Below are positions 22,987-31,467 of a stretch of DNA of 64,000 nucleotides, piece by piece. The notes under the pieces were generated by a model. The model saw nothing but the letters and a program-made list of their open reading frames with translations, did not search any database and was not told the origin of the DNA. The position numbers and the translations under genes are program-made. The stretch covers positions 248,001 through 312,000 of the forward strand of contig NZ_CATNLZ010000012.1 in NCBI RefSeq assembly GCF_950101795.1, read 5' to 3'. Source of the DNA: Nocardioides sp. T2.26MG-1 (GTDB taxonomy: Bacteria > Actinomycetota > Actinomycetes > Propionibacteriales > Nocardioidaceae). Position 1 is the first letter of the stretch; each line of letters begins with the position of its first letter.

Positions 22987-23696
22987 CAGCGGCCGATCGC
23001 GATCACGGGCCGGCGGTCCGGGTCGAGCCGGGCCATCAGCGCCTTGATGAACCATCGCGGGGCGCTGACGCAGCCGGCGGTCGCACCGGAGCCGTTGACG
23101 TGCAGGAAGATCCCCGAGCCGCGGTGGCGGACCTGGCCGGCGTTGAAGCCGGTGACGATCGACCACTCGTACTGCACCGGGTAGTCGGTGAGCCGCTCGG
23201 AGGAGTTGGGGTCGCTCGCCGGGAGCCGCCAGCGGAACCCGCCCTGGCTCTTGTTGCGGTAGCGGTTGTAGTAGTCGCTGGCGTTGTCCTGCACCCAGAA
23301 GTCCCCGGCGCGGATCCTGCGGTAGGGCAGGTCCCGGTCGGGCCTCGCGCGGTGGGTGCCGAAGGCCCAGGGCAGGTCGTAGGTGCCCAGCGGCGTGGTC
23401 CCGGTCCCCTGCCGGCGGCGCTGCCCGGCGACCAGGCCGCCGTACCCGATCCGGCCGTCGGCCGCCTGCAGGCGCCGCTCCCAGCGCCCGTCGCGCTGGA
23501 CCCACCAGATGACGCGGGCCCGGTGCCCCCTCGTGTGGTTCACGGTGACCACCTGGGTGGTGCCGTCCCGCAGGCGTACGTCGACGCCGTCGAGCCGGAC
23601 CTCGGCCCGCGCGGCCCGCGCGGCCGCCTGGGCGGGTGCGGGGCCGAGGGGCGCGGCGAGGAGGGTCGCGGCCAGGACGAGCAGCGGCTTCTTCAC
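22986..23696 (-). CDS. L,D-transpeptidase-like (YkuD) exported protein
   Basis: This 236-residue protein has a signal peptide (MKKPLLVLAATLLAAPLGPAPAQA) and a YkuD-type catalytic region with His199 in IFLHVNGSG and Cys209 in TAGCVSAP. The upstream TPLGTYDL strand is also typical of the fold. L,D-transpeptidases make 3-3 peptidoglycan crosslinks outside the membrane. The usual SHGCxR core is altered to ATAGCVS. Its location is odd: it overlaps both the LigD ligase and LigD polymerase genes and so is translationally coupled to DNA-repair genes. Co-expression rather than shared pathway is the simplest reading. Confidence 0.83.
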   Translation of the reverse strand: MKKPLLVLAATLLAAPLGPAPAQAAARAARAEVRLDGVDVRLRDGTTQVVTVNHTRGHRARVIWWVQRDGRWERRLQAADGRIGYGGLVAGQRRRQGTGTTPLGTYDLPWAFGTHRARPDRDLPYRRIRAGDFWVQDNASDYYNRYRNKSQGGFRWRLPASDPNSSERLTDYPVQYEWSIVTGFNAGQVRHRGSGIFLHVNGSGATAGCVSAPRWFIKALMARLDPDRRPVIAIGR

Positions 23697-24610
23697 AGGT
23701 CCTCCGGGGTCAGGTCGGAGCGGACGCCCTGGAACGAGGGCTGACGCAGCCGCTCGTACCCGCGTCCGTGGGTGTCGATGTCCACCACGAGCACCGGCTC
23801 GAGCCAGTGCGTCCCGCGCGCGTCGACGGCGGGCACCTCGTCGGCGAACGGGCTGTCGGCGCGGCCGAGGCCGGCCACGAGCTCGGCCAGCGCCCGGCCC
23901 TGCTTGGGGCCGATGCCGCTGCCCACCCGGCCCCGGTAGAGCAGCCCGCCGGGGCCCGGCTCGCCGACGAGCAGCGCCGCGAGCCGGTCGGTGGTGCCCT
24001 CCTGGGGCCGCCAGCCGCCCACGACGTACGAGAGCCGGTGCCGGTGGGCGAACTTCTGCCAGTGCGGCGAGCGCTCGCCGAACCCGTAGCGGGAGCTCCG
24101 GCGCTTGCTCACGATGCCCTCGAAGCCCTGCTGAAGGGTCGCGTCGAACAGCATCGGCCCGTCGTCATACGCGGCCGGGACCTGCCAGGTCCCGTCGAGG
24201 CCGAGCCCCACGAGCAGCTCGCGGCGTACGTCGAGCGGCTCACCGGTCAGGTCACGCCCATCAAGCCTCAGGAGGTCGAAGACCATGTAGGTCGCCGGCA
24301 CCTCACGCGAGAGCCGGGCCGCGGTGGCCGCCTTGCGCACGTGCATGCGCTCCTGGAGCGTGCGGAAGTCGGGCAGTCCCCGCCCGTTGAGCGCGATGAT
24401 CTCGCCGTCGACCAGCAGGTCCCGGCCGCCGAGCGGGCTGGTCGAGAGCTCCGGCCAGGCGATCGTGATCGCGTTCTCGTTGCGGCTGGTCATCCGCAGC
24501 ACCCCGTCGGCGACCTCGGTCAGGGCCCGGACGCCGTCCCACTTCACCTCGTGCGTCCAGGCCTCACCGGTCGGCACGTGCCGGCCGGGGGTGGCGAGCA
24601 TGGGGCGCAT
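23693..24610 (-). CDS. ligD: ATP-dependent DNA ligase (LigD ligase domain)
   Basis: This 305-residue ATP-dependent ligase has motif I EVKWDGVR (adenylated Lys23), motif III VFDLLRLDG, motif IV EGIVSKRRSS and motif V FAHRHRLSYVVGGW. The C-terminal OB-fold ends near PVLVVDIDTHG. It seals breaks in non-homologous end joining with Ku (27984-28946) and the separate LigD polymerase. The ATG at 24610 gives MRPMLATPG, the family start; upstream codons would run into the divergent monooxygenase promoter. Confidence 0.93.
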   Translation of the reverse strand: MRPMLATPGRHVPTGEAWTHEVKWDGVRALTEVADGVLRMTSRNENAITIAWPELSTSPLGGRDLLVDGEIIALNGRGLPDFRTLQERMHVRKAATAARLSREVPATYMVFDLLRLDGRDLTGEPLDVRRELLVGLGLDGTWQVPAAYDDGPMLFDATLQQGFEGIVSKRRSSRYGFGERSPHWQKFAHRHRLSYVVGGWRPQEGTTDRLAALLVGEPGPGGLLYRGRVGSGIGPKQGRALAELVAGLGRADSPFADEVPAVDARGTHWLEPVLVVDIDTHGRGYERLRQPSFQGVRSDLTPEDL

Positions 24611-24627
24611 GCCGACATCATGCCCGG

Positions 24628-25953
24628 ATGCTGTCGCCACCCGAGACCTACGCCGTGATCGGAGCGGGGCCCTCCGGGCTCGCCGCGGCCCGCAACCTCC
24701 AGCGCTTCGGCCTCCCCTGGGCCGGCTACGAGCTGGCGTCCGGGGTCGGCGGCCTGTGGGACATCGACGGCCCGCGGAGCACCGTGTACGAGTCCGCGCA
24801 CCTGATCTCGTCGAAGCGGACCACGGAGTTCGCGGAGTTCCCGATGCGCGAGGACGTCGCCGACTACCCCTCCCACCGCGAGCTGCTCGCCTACTTCCGC
24901 GACTTCGCGGCCGCGCACGACCTGGCCTCGGGGTACTCCTTCGGCACCGAGGTCGTCGAGGCCCGCCCGTCGGGTGCCGGCGGGTGGGTCGTCGTCAGCC
25001 AGGGCCCGGCCGGGCTGCGCGAGCAGCGGCACGCCGGCGTCCTGGTCGCCAACGGCACGCTGAGCGAGCCGTCGGTGCCGTCGTTCGAGGGCGGCTTCGA
25101 CGGCGAGCTGTTCCACACCAGTGCCTACAAGTCGCCGACGGTGTTCGCCGGCAAGCGGGTGCTGATCATCGGTGCCGGCAACTCCGGCTGCGACATCGCG
25201 GTCGACGCCGTGCACCACGCCGCGTCCGTCGACATCTCCGTGCGCCGCGGCTACTACTTCGTCCCGAAGTACCTGTTCGGCAAGCCCGCCGACACCCTCG
25301 ACCAGGGCCGGCCGCTGCCGCCCCGGATCAAGCAGGCGATCGACTCACGGGTCCTGCGGCTGTTCACCGGCGACCCGGTGCGGTTCGGGTTCCCGAAGCC
25401 CGACTACAGGATCTACGAGTCGCACCCGATCGTGAACTCGCTGGTCCTGCACCACCTCGGCCACGGCGACCTCGCGGTCCGGCCGGACGTCGCGCGGCTG
25501 GACGGGGACGGCGTGGTGTTCCGGGACGGCTCGCGCTCGCCGTACGACGTCGTGGTGCTGGCCACCGGCTACCACCTGCACTACCCGTTCCTCGACCCGG
25601 CGCTGCTGCGGTGGGCCGGGCGCGGCAGCGCGCCGGACCTCTACCTCAACGTGTTCACCCAGGAGGACCCGAACCTGTTCGTGCTCGGCATGATCGAGGC
25701 GTCCGGCATCGGCTGGCAGGGCCGCTACGAGCAGGCCGAGCTGGTGGCGGCGTACCTCCGGGCGCGCACGACCGCACCGGACGCCGCCCGCGCGCTGGAG
25801 GAGCGGGTCGCGGGTCCGCGGCCGGACCTCACCGGCGGCTACCACTACCTCGGGCTCGAGCGCATGTCGTACTACGTCAACAAGGACGCCTACCGGCATG
25901 CTGTGCGGACCGAGATCGAGCGCCTCGGGCAGACCCCGGGAGGCCCCTCGTGA
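24628..25953 (+). CDS. flavin-containing monooxygenase
   Basis: This 441-residue FAD/NADPH monooxygenase has the FAD site GAGPSG at about 12-17, a second dinucleotide motif GAGNSG at about 181-186, and VVLATGYHLHYPF, the conserved ATGY motif. The FMO/BVMO-type linker region is also recognisable (HTSAYKSPTVFAGKRVLIIGAG). It would oxygenate soft heteroatoms or ketones; the substrate is unknown. Its stop overlaps the GTG of a bile-acid:sodium symporter-family gene, and an epimerase follows, so the three form one translationally coupled operon divergent from the NHEJ genes. Confidence 0.87.
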   Translation: MLSPPETYAVIGAGPSGLAAARNLQRFGLPWAGYELASGVGGLWDIDGPRSTVYESAHLISSKRTTEFAEFPMREDVADYPSHRELLAYFRDFAAAHDLASGYSFGTEVVEARPSGAGGWVVVSQGPAGLREQRHAGVLVANGTLSEPSVPSFEGGFDGELFHTSAYKSPTVFAGKRVLIIGAGNSGCDIAVDAVHHAASVDISVRRGYYFVPKYLFGKPADTLDQGRPLPPRIKQAIDSRVLRLFTGDPVRFGFPKPDYRIYESHPIVNSLVLHHLGHGDLAVRPDVARLDGDGVVFRDGSRSPYDVVVLATGYHLHYPFLDPALLRWAGRGSAPDLYLNVFTQEDPNLFVLGMIEASGIGWQGRYEQAELVAAYLRARTTAPDAARALEERVAGPRPDLTGGYHYLGLERMSYYVNKDAYRHAVRTEIERLGQTPGGPS

Positions 25954-26918
25954 CCACGCTCCTCGCCGGCGTGACCGCACTGGTCACCCCGCTCGCCGCC
26001 GACCTCGACGACATCCACCTCGACTTCGACGCGAGCTCGCTGACGTTCCTCAAGATCGTGATCGCGCTGATCCTGTTCGGCGTCGCGCTCGACACGAAGG
26101 TCGACGACTTCGTCGCGGTCGGCCGCCGGCCGGTACCGGTGCTGATCGGCGTGGTCGCCCAGTTCGTCTGCCTCCCGGCGCTCACGCTGCTGCTGACGAT
26201 CGTCCTCGACGTGCGCGGCTCGGTGGCGCTCGGCATGATCCTGGTCGCCTGCTGCCCGCCCGGCAACATCTCCAACATCCTCACCCACCGCGCCGGCGGC
26301 GACGTCGCGCTCTCGGTGTCGATCACCGCGGTCAGCAACGTGCTGACGATCGTGATGCTGCCGCTGAGCGTGGCGTTCTGGGGCGGGCTGTCCCCCGCCG
26401 GCGACGACCTGCTGCACTCGGTCGACCTCGACCCGCTGAAGACGTTCGCCGAGGTCGCCCTCGTGATCGGGCTGCCGTTCGTCGCGGGGCTGGCGATCAC
26501 CCGGCTCTGGCCGCGGGTCGGCGACCGGGCCCACCGGGTGGTCGGGCCGGTGTCTTTCGTGCTGCTATTCGCGATCATCGCGCTCGGCTTCAGCGCCAAC
26601 GTCGACGTCTTCAAGGGCTACATCACGCTGATCCTGCTCGCCGTGTTCCTGCAGAACGCGATGGCGCTCGCGCTCGGGTACGCCGTCGCGCGCGGCGCCC
26701 GGCTGCCGTCGCGCAGCCGCAAGGCGATGACGTTCGAGGTGGGCGTGCGGAACACCGGCCTGGGCCTGCTGCTCGTGTTCGACTACTTCGACGGGCTGGG
26801 CGGCATGGCGCTCGTTGCCGCGTGGTGGGGCATCTACGACATCATCGTCGGGCTGGTCGTCGCGCAGCTGTGGCGGCGGCGTACCGCCGACCGGGACCGG
26901 GAGCGGGTGGTGGCATGA
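25950..26918 (+). CDS. BASS-family (bile acid:Na+ symporter-like) transporter
   Basis: This 322-residue polytopic protein has about nine to ten membrane segments. The BASS core motifs are visible: ILVACCPPGNISNILTHRAGGDVALSVSITAVSN (paired crossover helix) and MTFEVGVRNTGLGLLLVF. The family moves bile acids, steroids, pantoate, pyruvate or other organic anions with sodium. The GTG at 25950 overlaps the monooxygenase stop (GTGA). Between a monooxygenase and an epimerase, it probably imports the compound these enzymes act on. Confidence 0.87.
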   Translation: MTTLLAGVTALVTPLAADLDDIHLDFDASSLTFLKIVIALILFGVALDTKVDDFVAVGRRPVPVLIGVVAQFVCLPALTLLLTIVLDVRGSVALGMILVACCPPGNISNILTHRAGGDVALSVSITAVSNVLTIVMLPLSVAFWGGLSPAGDDLLHSVDLDPLKTFAEVALVIGLPFVAGLAITRLWPRVGDRAHRVVGPVSFVLLFAIIALGFSANVDVFKGYITLILLAVFLQNAMALALGYAVARGARLPSRSRKAMTFEVGVRNTGLGLLLVFDYFDGLGGMALVAAWWGIYDIIVGLVVAQLWRRRTADRDRERVVA

Positions 26919-27895
26919 GGGCGGTCCCTGAGGAGGTTGCGCAGCAACCGTCTCGAAGGGTCCTGGTCACCGGGGGCAGCGGCTTCCTCGGCCGCTCCGT
27001 GGTCGCCGGCCTCGCCGCCGCCGGACACGACGTCGTCAGCGCGGACCTGCGCGAGCCGGCCGCCCCGACGCCCGGCGTCCGACACGTGGTCATGGACGTC
27101 ACCGACGCGGCCAGGGTCGGCGAGGTGATCGGCGAGGCGCGGCCCGAGGTCGTCGTGCACCTCGCCTCGATCGTCACGCCCGGACCCGGCTCGACCCGCG
27201 AGCTCCAGCGGGCCGTCGACGTCGACGGGTCGCGGCACGTGCTCGACGCCTGCATCGAGCACGGCGTGCGCCGCGTGGTCGTGTCGTCGAGCGGAGCGGC
27301 GTACGGCTACCACCCCGACAACCCCGCCTGGATCACCGAGGACCAGCCGCTGCGCGGCAACGAGGAGTTCGCCTACAGCCACCACAAGCGGCTGGTCGAG
27401 GAGATGCTGACCGAGCTCAGAGGGGCGTACCCCGAGCTCGAGCAGGTGGTGCTGCGGATCGGCACGATCCTCGGCGCGACCGTGGACAACCAGATCACCG
27501 CACTGTTCGAGCGCAAGCGCCTGCTGCGGATCCGCGGCTCGGAGTCGCCGTTCGTGTTCATCTGGGACACCGACGTCGTCGCGATCATCGAGCAGGCGGT
27601 GACCGGCCCCGTGACCGGCGTGTTCAACGTGGCCGGCGACGGCGCCGTCACGATCGATGAGGTCGCGGCGCTGCTGGAGAAGCCGGTGCTGACGGTCCCC
27701 GAGCCCGTGCTGCGGGCCGCCCTGGCGATCGGCTCGCGGCTCGGTCTGACGGCGTACGGACCGGAGCAGACGAGGTTCCTGCAGTACCGCCCGGTGCTCG
27801 ACAACACGCGTCTGAAGACCGTTTTCGGGTACATCCCCACCCGTACGTCCCGCCAGGCGTTCGATGATTGGCGGGGCGCTCGCCGGTCATACTGA
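26915..27895 (+). CDS. NAD-dependent epimerase/dehydratase-family protein
   Basis: This 326-residue extended SDR has the NAD site VLVTGGSGFLG at about 17-27, Asp in VMDV, an SSSGAAYG strand and the catalytic YSHHK (Tyr and Lys). The family covers sugar epimerases and 3-beta-hydroxysteroid dehydrogenase-like enzymes. The ATG overlaps the transporter stop (ATGA), making it the third gene of the operon. Given the BASS neighbour and monooxygenase, a steroid- or terpenoid-type substrate is as likely as a sugar; the sequence does not decide. Confidence 0.85.
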   Translation: MRAVPEEVAQQPSRRVLVTGGSGFLGRSVVAGLAAAGHDVVSADLREPAAPTPGVRHVVMDVTDAARVGEVIGEARPEVVVHLASIVTPGPGSTRELQRAVDVDGSRHVLDACIEHGVRRVVVSSSGAAYGYHPDNPAWITEDQPLRGNEEFAYSHHKRLVEEMLTELRGAYPELEQVVLRIGTILGATVDNQITALFERKRLLRIRGSESPFVFIWDTDVVAIIEQAVTGPVTGVFNVAGDGAVTIDEVAALLEKPVLTVPEPVLRAALAIGSRLGLTAYGPEQTRFLQYRPVLDNTRLKTVFGYIPTRTSRQAFDDWRGARRSY

Positions 27896-27983
27896 CCGTT
27901 ACTGGACTGTTGTCGGTGCAACCAGAGAGCGCGCGGCAGCGTGGCGCCGTAGGCGACACGCTCGCGCCAGGAGAGGAGCCCCC

Positions 27984-28946
27984 ATGCGTGCGATCTGGAA
28001 GGGCGCGGTGTCCTTCGGGCTGGTCAGTGTGCCCGTGAAGCTGTACGCCGCCACCGAGTCCCACGACGTGTCGTTCCGGCAGGTGCACGCGAAGGACGGC
28101 GGGCGGATCAAGTACCAGCGGGTGTGCTCGCTCGACGGCGAGGAGGTGCCGTACGCCGACATCGCCAAGGGCTACGAGACCGAGGACGGCGAGATGGTGA
28201 TCCTCACCGACGACGACCTCGCTGAGCTGCCCTCGACGTCCTCGCGCGAGATCGCGGTGGAGAAGTTCGTCCCCTCCGACCAGATCGACCCGATGCTGTT
28301 CGAGAAGTCCTACTACCTCGAGCCCGAGAAGTCCGGCGCCAAGCCCTACGCCCTGCTGCGCCAGGCGCTGCTCGACGCCGACCGGATGGCGGTCGTGACC
28401 GTGGCGCTGCGCCAGCGCACCACGGTGGCGGTGCTGCGCGTGCGCGACTCCGCAAACGGCCAGGTGATCGTGCTGCAGACGATGATGTGGCCCGACGAGA
28501 TCCGCACCCCCGACTTCTCCGTCGAGACCGGCGAGGTCAAGCCGGCCGAGGTCAAGATGGCCAACATGCTGGTCGAGACGCTGGCCGGCGACTTCGAGCC
28601 GTCGGACTTCGCCGACGACTACGCCGAGGCCGTCGAGGCCGTGGTCAAGGCCAAGATCGAGGGCGGCGAGGTCAAGCGCACCGCCACGTCGACCAAGTCC
28701 TCCGGCGAGGTCGTCGACCTGCTCGCCGCGCTCCAGCGCTCCGTCGACGCCGCGAAGTCCGCGCGCGGCGAGGCACCGGCCGACGAGGGTGAGGACGAGG
28801 CCGAGCCCGCGAAGAAGGCGCCCGCCAAGAAGGCGGCGCGCAAGAGCACCACGGCCAAGAAGACCCCGGCCAAGAAGGCACCCGCGAAGAAGGCCGCCGC
28901 GAAGAAGACCGCGAGCAAGAAGACCGCGGCCCGCAAGGCCAGCTGA
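27984..28946 (+). CDS. ku: Ku protein (NHEJ end-binding)
   Basis: This 320-residue bacterial Ku has the typical start MRAIWKGAVSFGLVSVPVKLY, the ring core (MVILTDDDLAELP, KSYYLEP, YALLRQAL) and the minimal LigD-binding region. A long basic tail of KKAP/AKKA repeats (about 270-320) resembles actinobacterial Ku and HU tails and should bind DNA. A GAGGAG ribosome-binding site precedes the ATG. It homodimerises on double-strand ends and recruits the LigD modules encoded at 22.1-24.6 kb. Confidence 0.96.
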   Translation: MRAIWKGAVSFGLVSVPVKLYAATESHDVSFRQVHAKDGGRIKYQRVCSLDGEEVPYADIAKGYETEDGEMVILTDDDLAELPSTSSREIAVEKFVPSDQIDPMLFEKSYYLEPEKSGAKPYALLRQALLDADRMAVVTVALRQRTTVAVLRVRDSANGQVIVLQTMMWPDEIRTPDFSVETGEVKPAEVKMANMLVETLAGDFEPSDFADDYAEAVEAVVKAKIEGGEVKRTATSTKSSGEVVDLLAALQRSVDAAKSARGEAPADEGEDEAEPAKKAPAKKAARKSTTAKKTPAKKAPAKKAAAKKTASKKTAARKAS

Positions 28947-28949
28947 ACG

Positions 28950-28973
28950 GATCTCGGCCGTCGTGTCGAGATC
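28950..28973. terminator. short hairpin after ku
   Basis: gatctcg (28950-28956) and cgagatc (28967-28973) pair around a 10-base loop immediately after the ku stop and before the DGPF gene. A modest terminator. Confidence 0.45.
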
Positions 28974-29028
28974 GGGGGCGCTCGTCCGACGTCCGGGTGA
29001 CCACACCACCCGATCACAGGAGACGACG

Positions 29029-29391
29029 ATGCGCTACATCACGTTCGTGAAGATGGCCGAGGACATCGGCGACCCGCCGCCCGAGCTCGCCGAGGCGATG
29101 GGCAAGGAGATGGGCCAGGCCCTCGCCGCCGGCACCCTGCTCGAGGCCGGCGGCCTGTCGGGCATGCGCGACAGCACCGAGATCCACCTCCGCGGTGGCT
29201 CCATCACCCAGGTCGACGGGCCCTACGCGGAGGGCAAGGAGGTCGCCGGCGGCTACGCGATCACCGAGGTGCGCAGCCACGACGAGGCCGTCGAGGGAGC
29301 CCGCCGGGTGCTCGAGCTGCACCAGCAGTACTGGCCCGGCTGGGAGGGCTCGGTCGAGATCCGGCAGATGTTCACCGCACCGGGCCAGTGA
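29029..29391 (+). CDS. YCII-related DGPF-motif protein
   Basis: This 120-residue dimeric alpha/beta-barrel YCII-family protein carries the DGPY-AEGKE motif (about 63-71), the hallmark of DGPF proteins. These are encoded beside ECF42 sigma factors in actinobacteria. The ATG at 29029 has an AGGAGA ribosome-binding site. The sigma gene follows within 10 bases, so the two are one unit. The biochemical role of the family is not established; a sensor or partner role for the sigma factor is inferred. Confidence 0.87.
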   Translation: MRYITFVKMAEDIGDPPPELAEAMGKEMGQALAAGTLLEAGGLSGMRDSTEIHLRGGSITQVDGPYAEGKEVAGGYAITEVRSHDEAVEGARRVLELHQQYWPGWEGSVEIRQMFTAPGQ

Positions 29392-29398
29392 CGGGCCA

Positions 29399-30712
29399 GT
29401 GACCCGTCCGCCGGCGGACCCTCCCACCAGCGCGGCGATCACCGCCGTCTGGCGGCAGGAGTCCGTGCGGCTCGTGGCGGCCCTGGCCCGGATGACACGC
29501 GACGTCGACCTGGCCGAGGACCTCGCCCAGGACGCCCTGGTCGCGGCCCTCGAGCAGTGGCCCGACCGGGGCGTCCCCGGCAACCCCGGCGCCTGGCTGA
29601 CGGCGGTCGCGAAGCGCCGGGCGATCGACCAGTTCCGGCGCAACGACACCCTGCGCCGGCGTACCGCCGAGCTCGCGCACGGACTCGAGGAGACGGTGAT
29701 GCCCGACCTCGACGGCGCCGTCGACCACATCGAGGACGACGTGCTGCGGCTGGCGTTCCTCTGCTGCCACTCGGCGCTGCCGCCGGAGTCGCGGACGGCG
29801 CTGACGCTGCGGCTGGTCGGTGGCCTCACGACCGCCGAGATCGCCCGCGCCTACCTGGTCAGGGAGACGACCATGGGTCAGCGGATCTCGCGGGCCAAGC
29901 GGCTGCTCGCGCAGAGCGGGGCGTCGATGGACCCGCCGACCGGACGCGAGCGCGAGGAGCGGCTGGCCGACGTGATGGCGGTCGTCTACCTGATCTTCAA
30001 CGAGGGGTACGTCGCCACCGCGGGCGCGGACTGGACCCGCCCGGAGCTGTGCCTGGAGGCGATGCGGCTGGCCCGGATGCTCAGCGCGCTGGTGCCCGAC
30101 GACCCGGAGGTGCTCGGGCTGCAGGCGCTGCTGGAGCTCCAGGGGTCGCGGTTGGCCGCCCGCCGGGCCGACGACGGCACCACGGTGCTGCTCGAGGCCC
30201 AGGACCGGAGCCGCTGGGACCGACTGCTGGTCCGCCGCGGGCTCCGGGCGCTCGACCGGGCCGAGACGCTCGCACGGGGCGGGCGGCCGGTCGGCGGCTA
30301 CGTCCTGCAGGCGTCGATCGCGGCCTGCCACGCCCGCGCGTCCCGGGCCGAGGACACCGACTGGACCGAGATCGCGCGGCTGTACGACGTGCTCGCCTAC
30401 GCCGCACCCGGCCCCGTGGTCGAGGTGAACCGCGCGGTCGCCCACGGGCGCGCCTTCGGGCCCGACGTCGGGCTCGCCGTGCTCGACGCGGTGGCGGACG
30501 CTCCGGCGTTCGCCGGCTCACCCGTGCCCGGCGCCGTCCGGGGTGACCTCCTCGAGCTGGCCGGCCGGCACGACGCCGCCGCGGCGGCCTTCCGCGAGGC
30601 CGCGACGCGCAGCCACAACGCCGACGAGCGGCGGCTGCTGCGCCGCCGCGCCGATGAGAACGCCCACCGATCCGACCCGACACCGTCCCCCACCGAAGGA
30701 GCAGCCCGATGA
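29399..30712 (+). CDS. ECF42-type RNA polymerase sigma factor with C-terminal extension
   Basis: This 437-residue protein combines sigma region 2 (DLAEDLAQDALVAALEQWP and AVAKRRAIDQFRR) and region 4 (ALTLRLVGGLTTAEIARAYLV...MGQRISRAKRLL) in the first ~170 residues. A ~260-residue helical, TPR-like C-terminal extension follows (YLIFNEGYVA...LEAMRLARML; LQASIAACHARA). This matches the ECF42/DUF6596 group, in which the extension replaces an anti-sigma factor. The GTG at 29399 is the only in-frame start between the DGPF stop and the sigma domain. The stop overlaps the VOC gene (ATGA). DGPF and VOC neighbours are the usual regulon members. Confidence 0.9.
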   Translation: MTRPPADPPTSAAITAVWRQESVRLVAALARMTRDVDLAEDLAQDALVAALEQWPDRGVPGNPGAWLTAVAKRRAIDQFRRNDTLRRRTAELAHGLEETVMPDLDGAVDHIEDDVLRLAFLCCHSALPPESRTALTLRLVGGLTTAEIARAYLVRETTMGQRISRAKRLLAQSGASMDPPTGREREERLADVMAVVYLIFNEGYVATAGADWTRPELCLEAMRLARMLSALVPDDPEVLGLQALLELQGSRLAARRADDGTTVLLEAQDRSRWDRLLVRRGLRALDRAETLARGGRPVGGYVLQASIAACHARASRAEDTDWTEIARLYDVLAYAAPGPVVEVNRAVAHGRAFGPDVGLAVLDAVADAPAFAGSPVPGAVRGDLLELAGRHDAAAAAFREAATRSHNADERRLLRRRADENAHRSDPTPSPTEGAAR

Positions 30713-31467
30713 GCCAGCACATCCCCGGCGAGCCGATCTGGATCGAGCTCTTCACCCCCGACGTCGAGGGCGCGAAGGCGTTCTACCCCGGCCTGTTCGG
30801 CTGGACCGCCCGCGACTCCGGCCCCGAGTACGGCGGCTACGTGACGTTCGAGCGCGACGGCGAGCAGGTCGCCGGGTGCATGCGCAACGACCGCGGCGGC
30901 GTCAGCGCCTGGAACGTCTACCTCGAGAGCAACGACGCCGCCGACACCGTCGCGATGGCCCGGGCCAACGGCGGACAGGTGCTCGTGGACGCCATGCAGG
31001 TCGGCGACCTCGGCCACATGGCGATGGTGACCGACCCGGCCGGCGCGCCGGTCGGGGTCTGGCAGCCGCTCGACATGCCCGGCTTCGCGGTGCGTGGCGA
31101 GGTCGGGGCGCCCGCGTGGTTCGAGGTGCTCAGCGACGACTACGACGCGGTGATCCCGTTCTACGAGAACGTCTTCGGCTGGACCACCCACACGATGAGC
31201 GACACCCCCGGCTTCCGCTACACCACGCTCGGCAAGGACGACGGCGCCCGCGCCGGGGTCATGGACGCCCGTGAGCTGCTCGCCGGCAGTCCCTCCCACT
31301 GGCAGTTCTACGTCCAGGTCCCCGACACCGACGCCGCGATCGCGACCGCGGTCGAGCTCGGCGGCTCGCAGGTGATCCCCGCCGACGACTCGCCCTTCGG
31401 GCGGCTGGCCTCGATCGCCGACCCGAGCGGGATCACGTTCCTCGTGATGGGTCCGAGGTCGAGCTGA
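30709..31467 (+). CDS. VOC-family protein with two glyoxalase-like domains
   Basis: This 252-residue protein consists of two vicinal-oxygen-chelate modules of about 120 residues each (EPIWIELFTPDVEGAKAFY..., then GAPAWFEVLSDDYDAVIPFY...). Metal-binding positions are only partly kept, so a catalytic role is uncertain; members include hydroxylases, antibiotic-binding proteins and uncharacterised enzymes. It is translationally coupled to the ECF42 sigma gene. It runs convergently into a frameshifted SDR gene, overlapping its restored end by about 35 bp. Confidence 0.87.
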   Translation: MSQHIPGEPIWIELFTPDVEGAKAFYPGLFGWTARDSGPEYGGYVTFERDGEQVAGCMRNDRGGVSAWNVYLESNDAADTVAMARANGGQVLVDAMQVGDLGHMAMVTDPAGAPVGVWQPLDMPGFAVRGEVGAPAWFEVLSDDYDAVIPFYENVFGWTTHTMSDTPGFRYTTLGKDDGARAGVMDARELLAGSPSHWQFYVQVPDTDAAIATAVELGGSQVIPADDSPFGRLASIADPSGITFLVMGPRSS

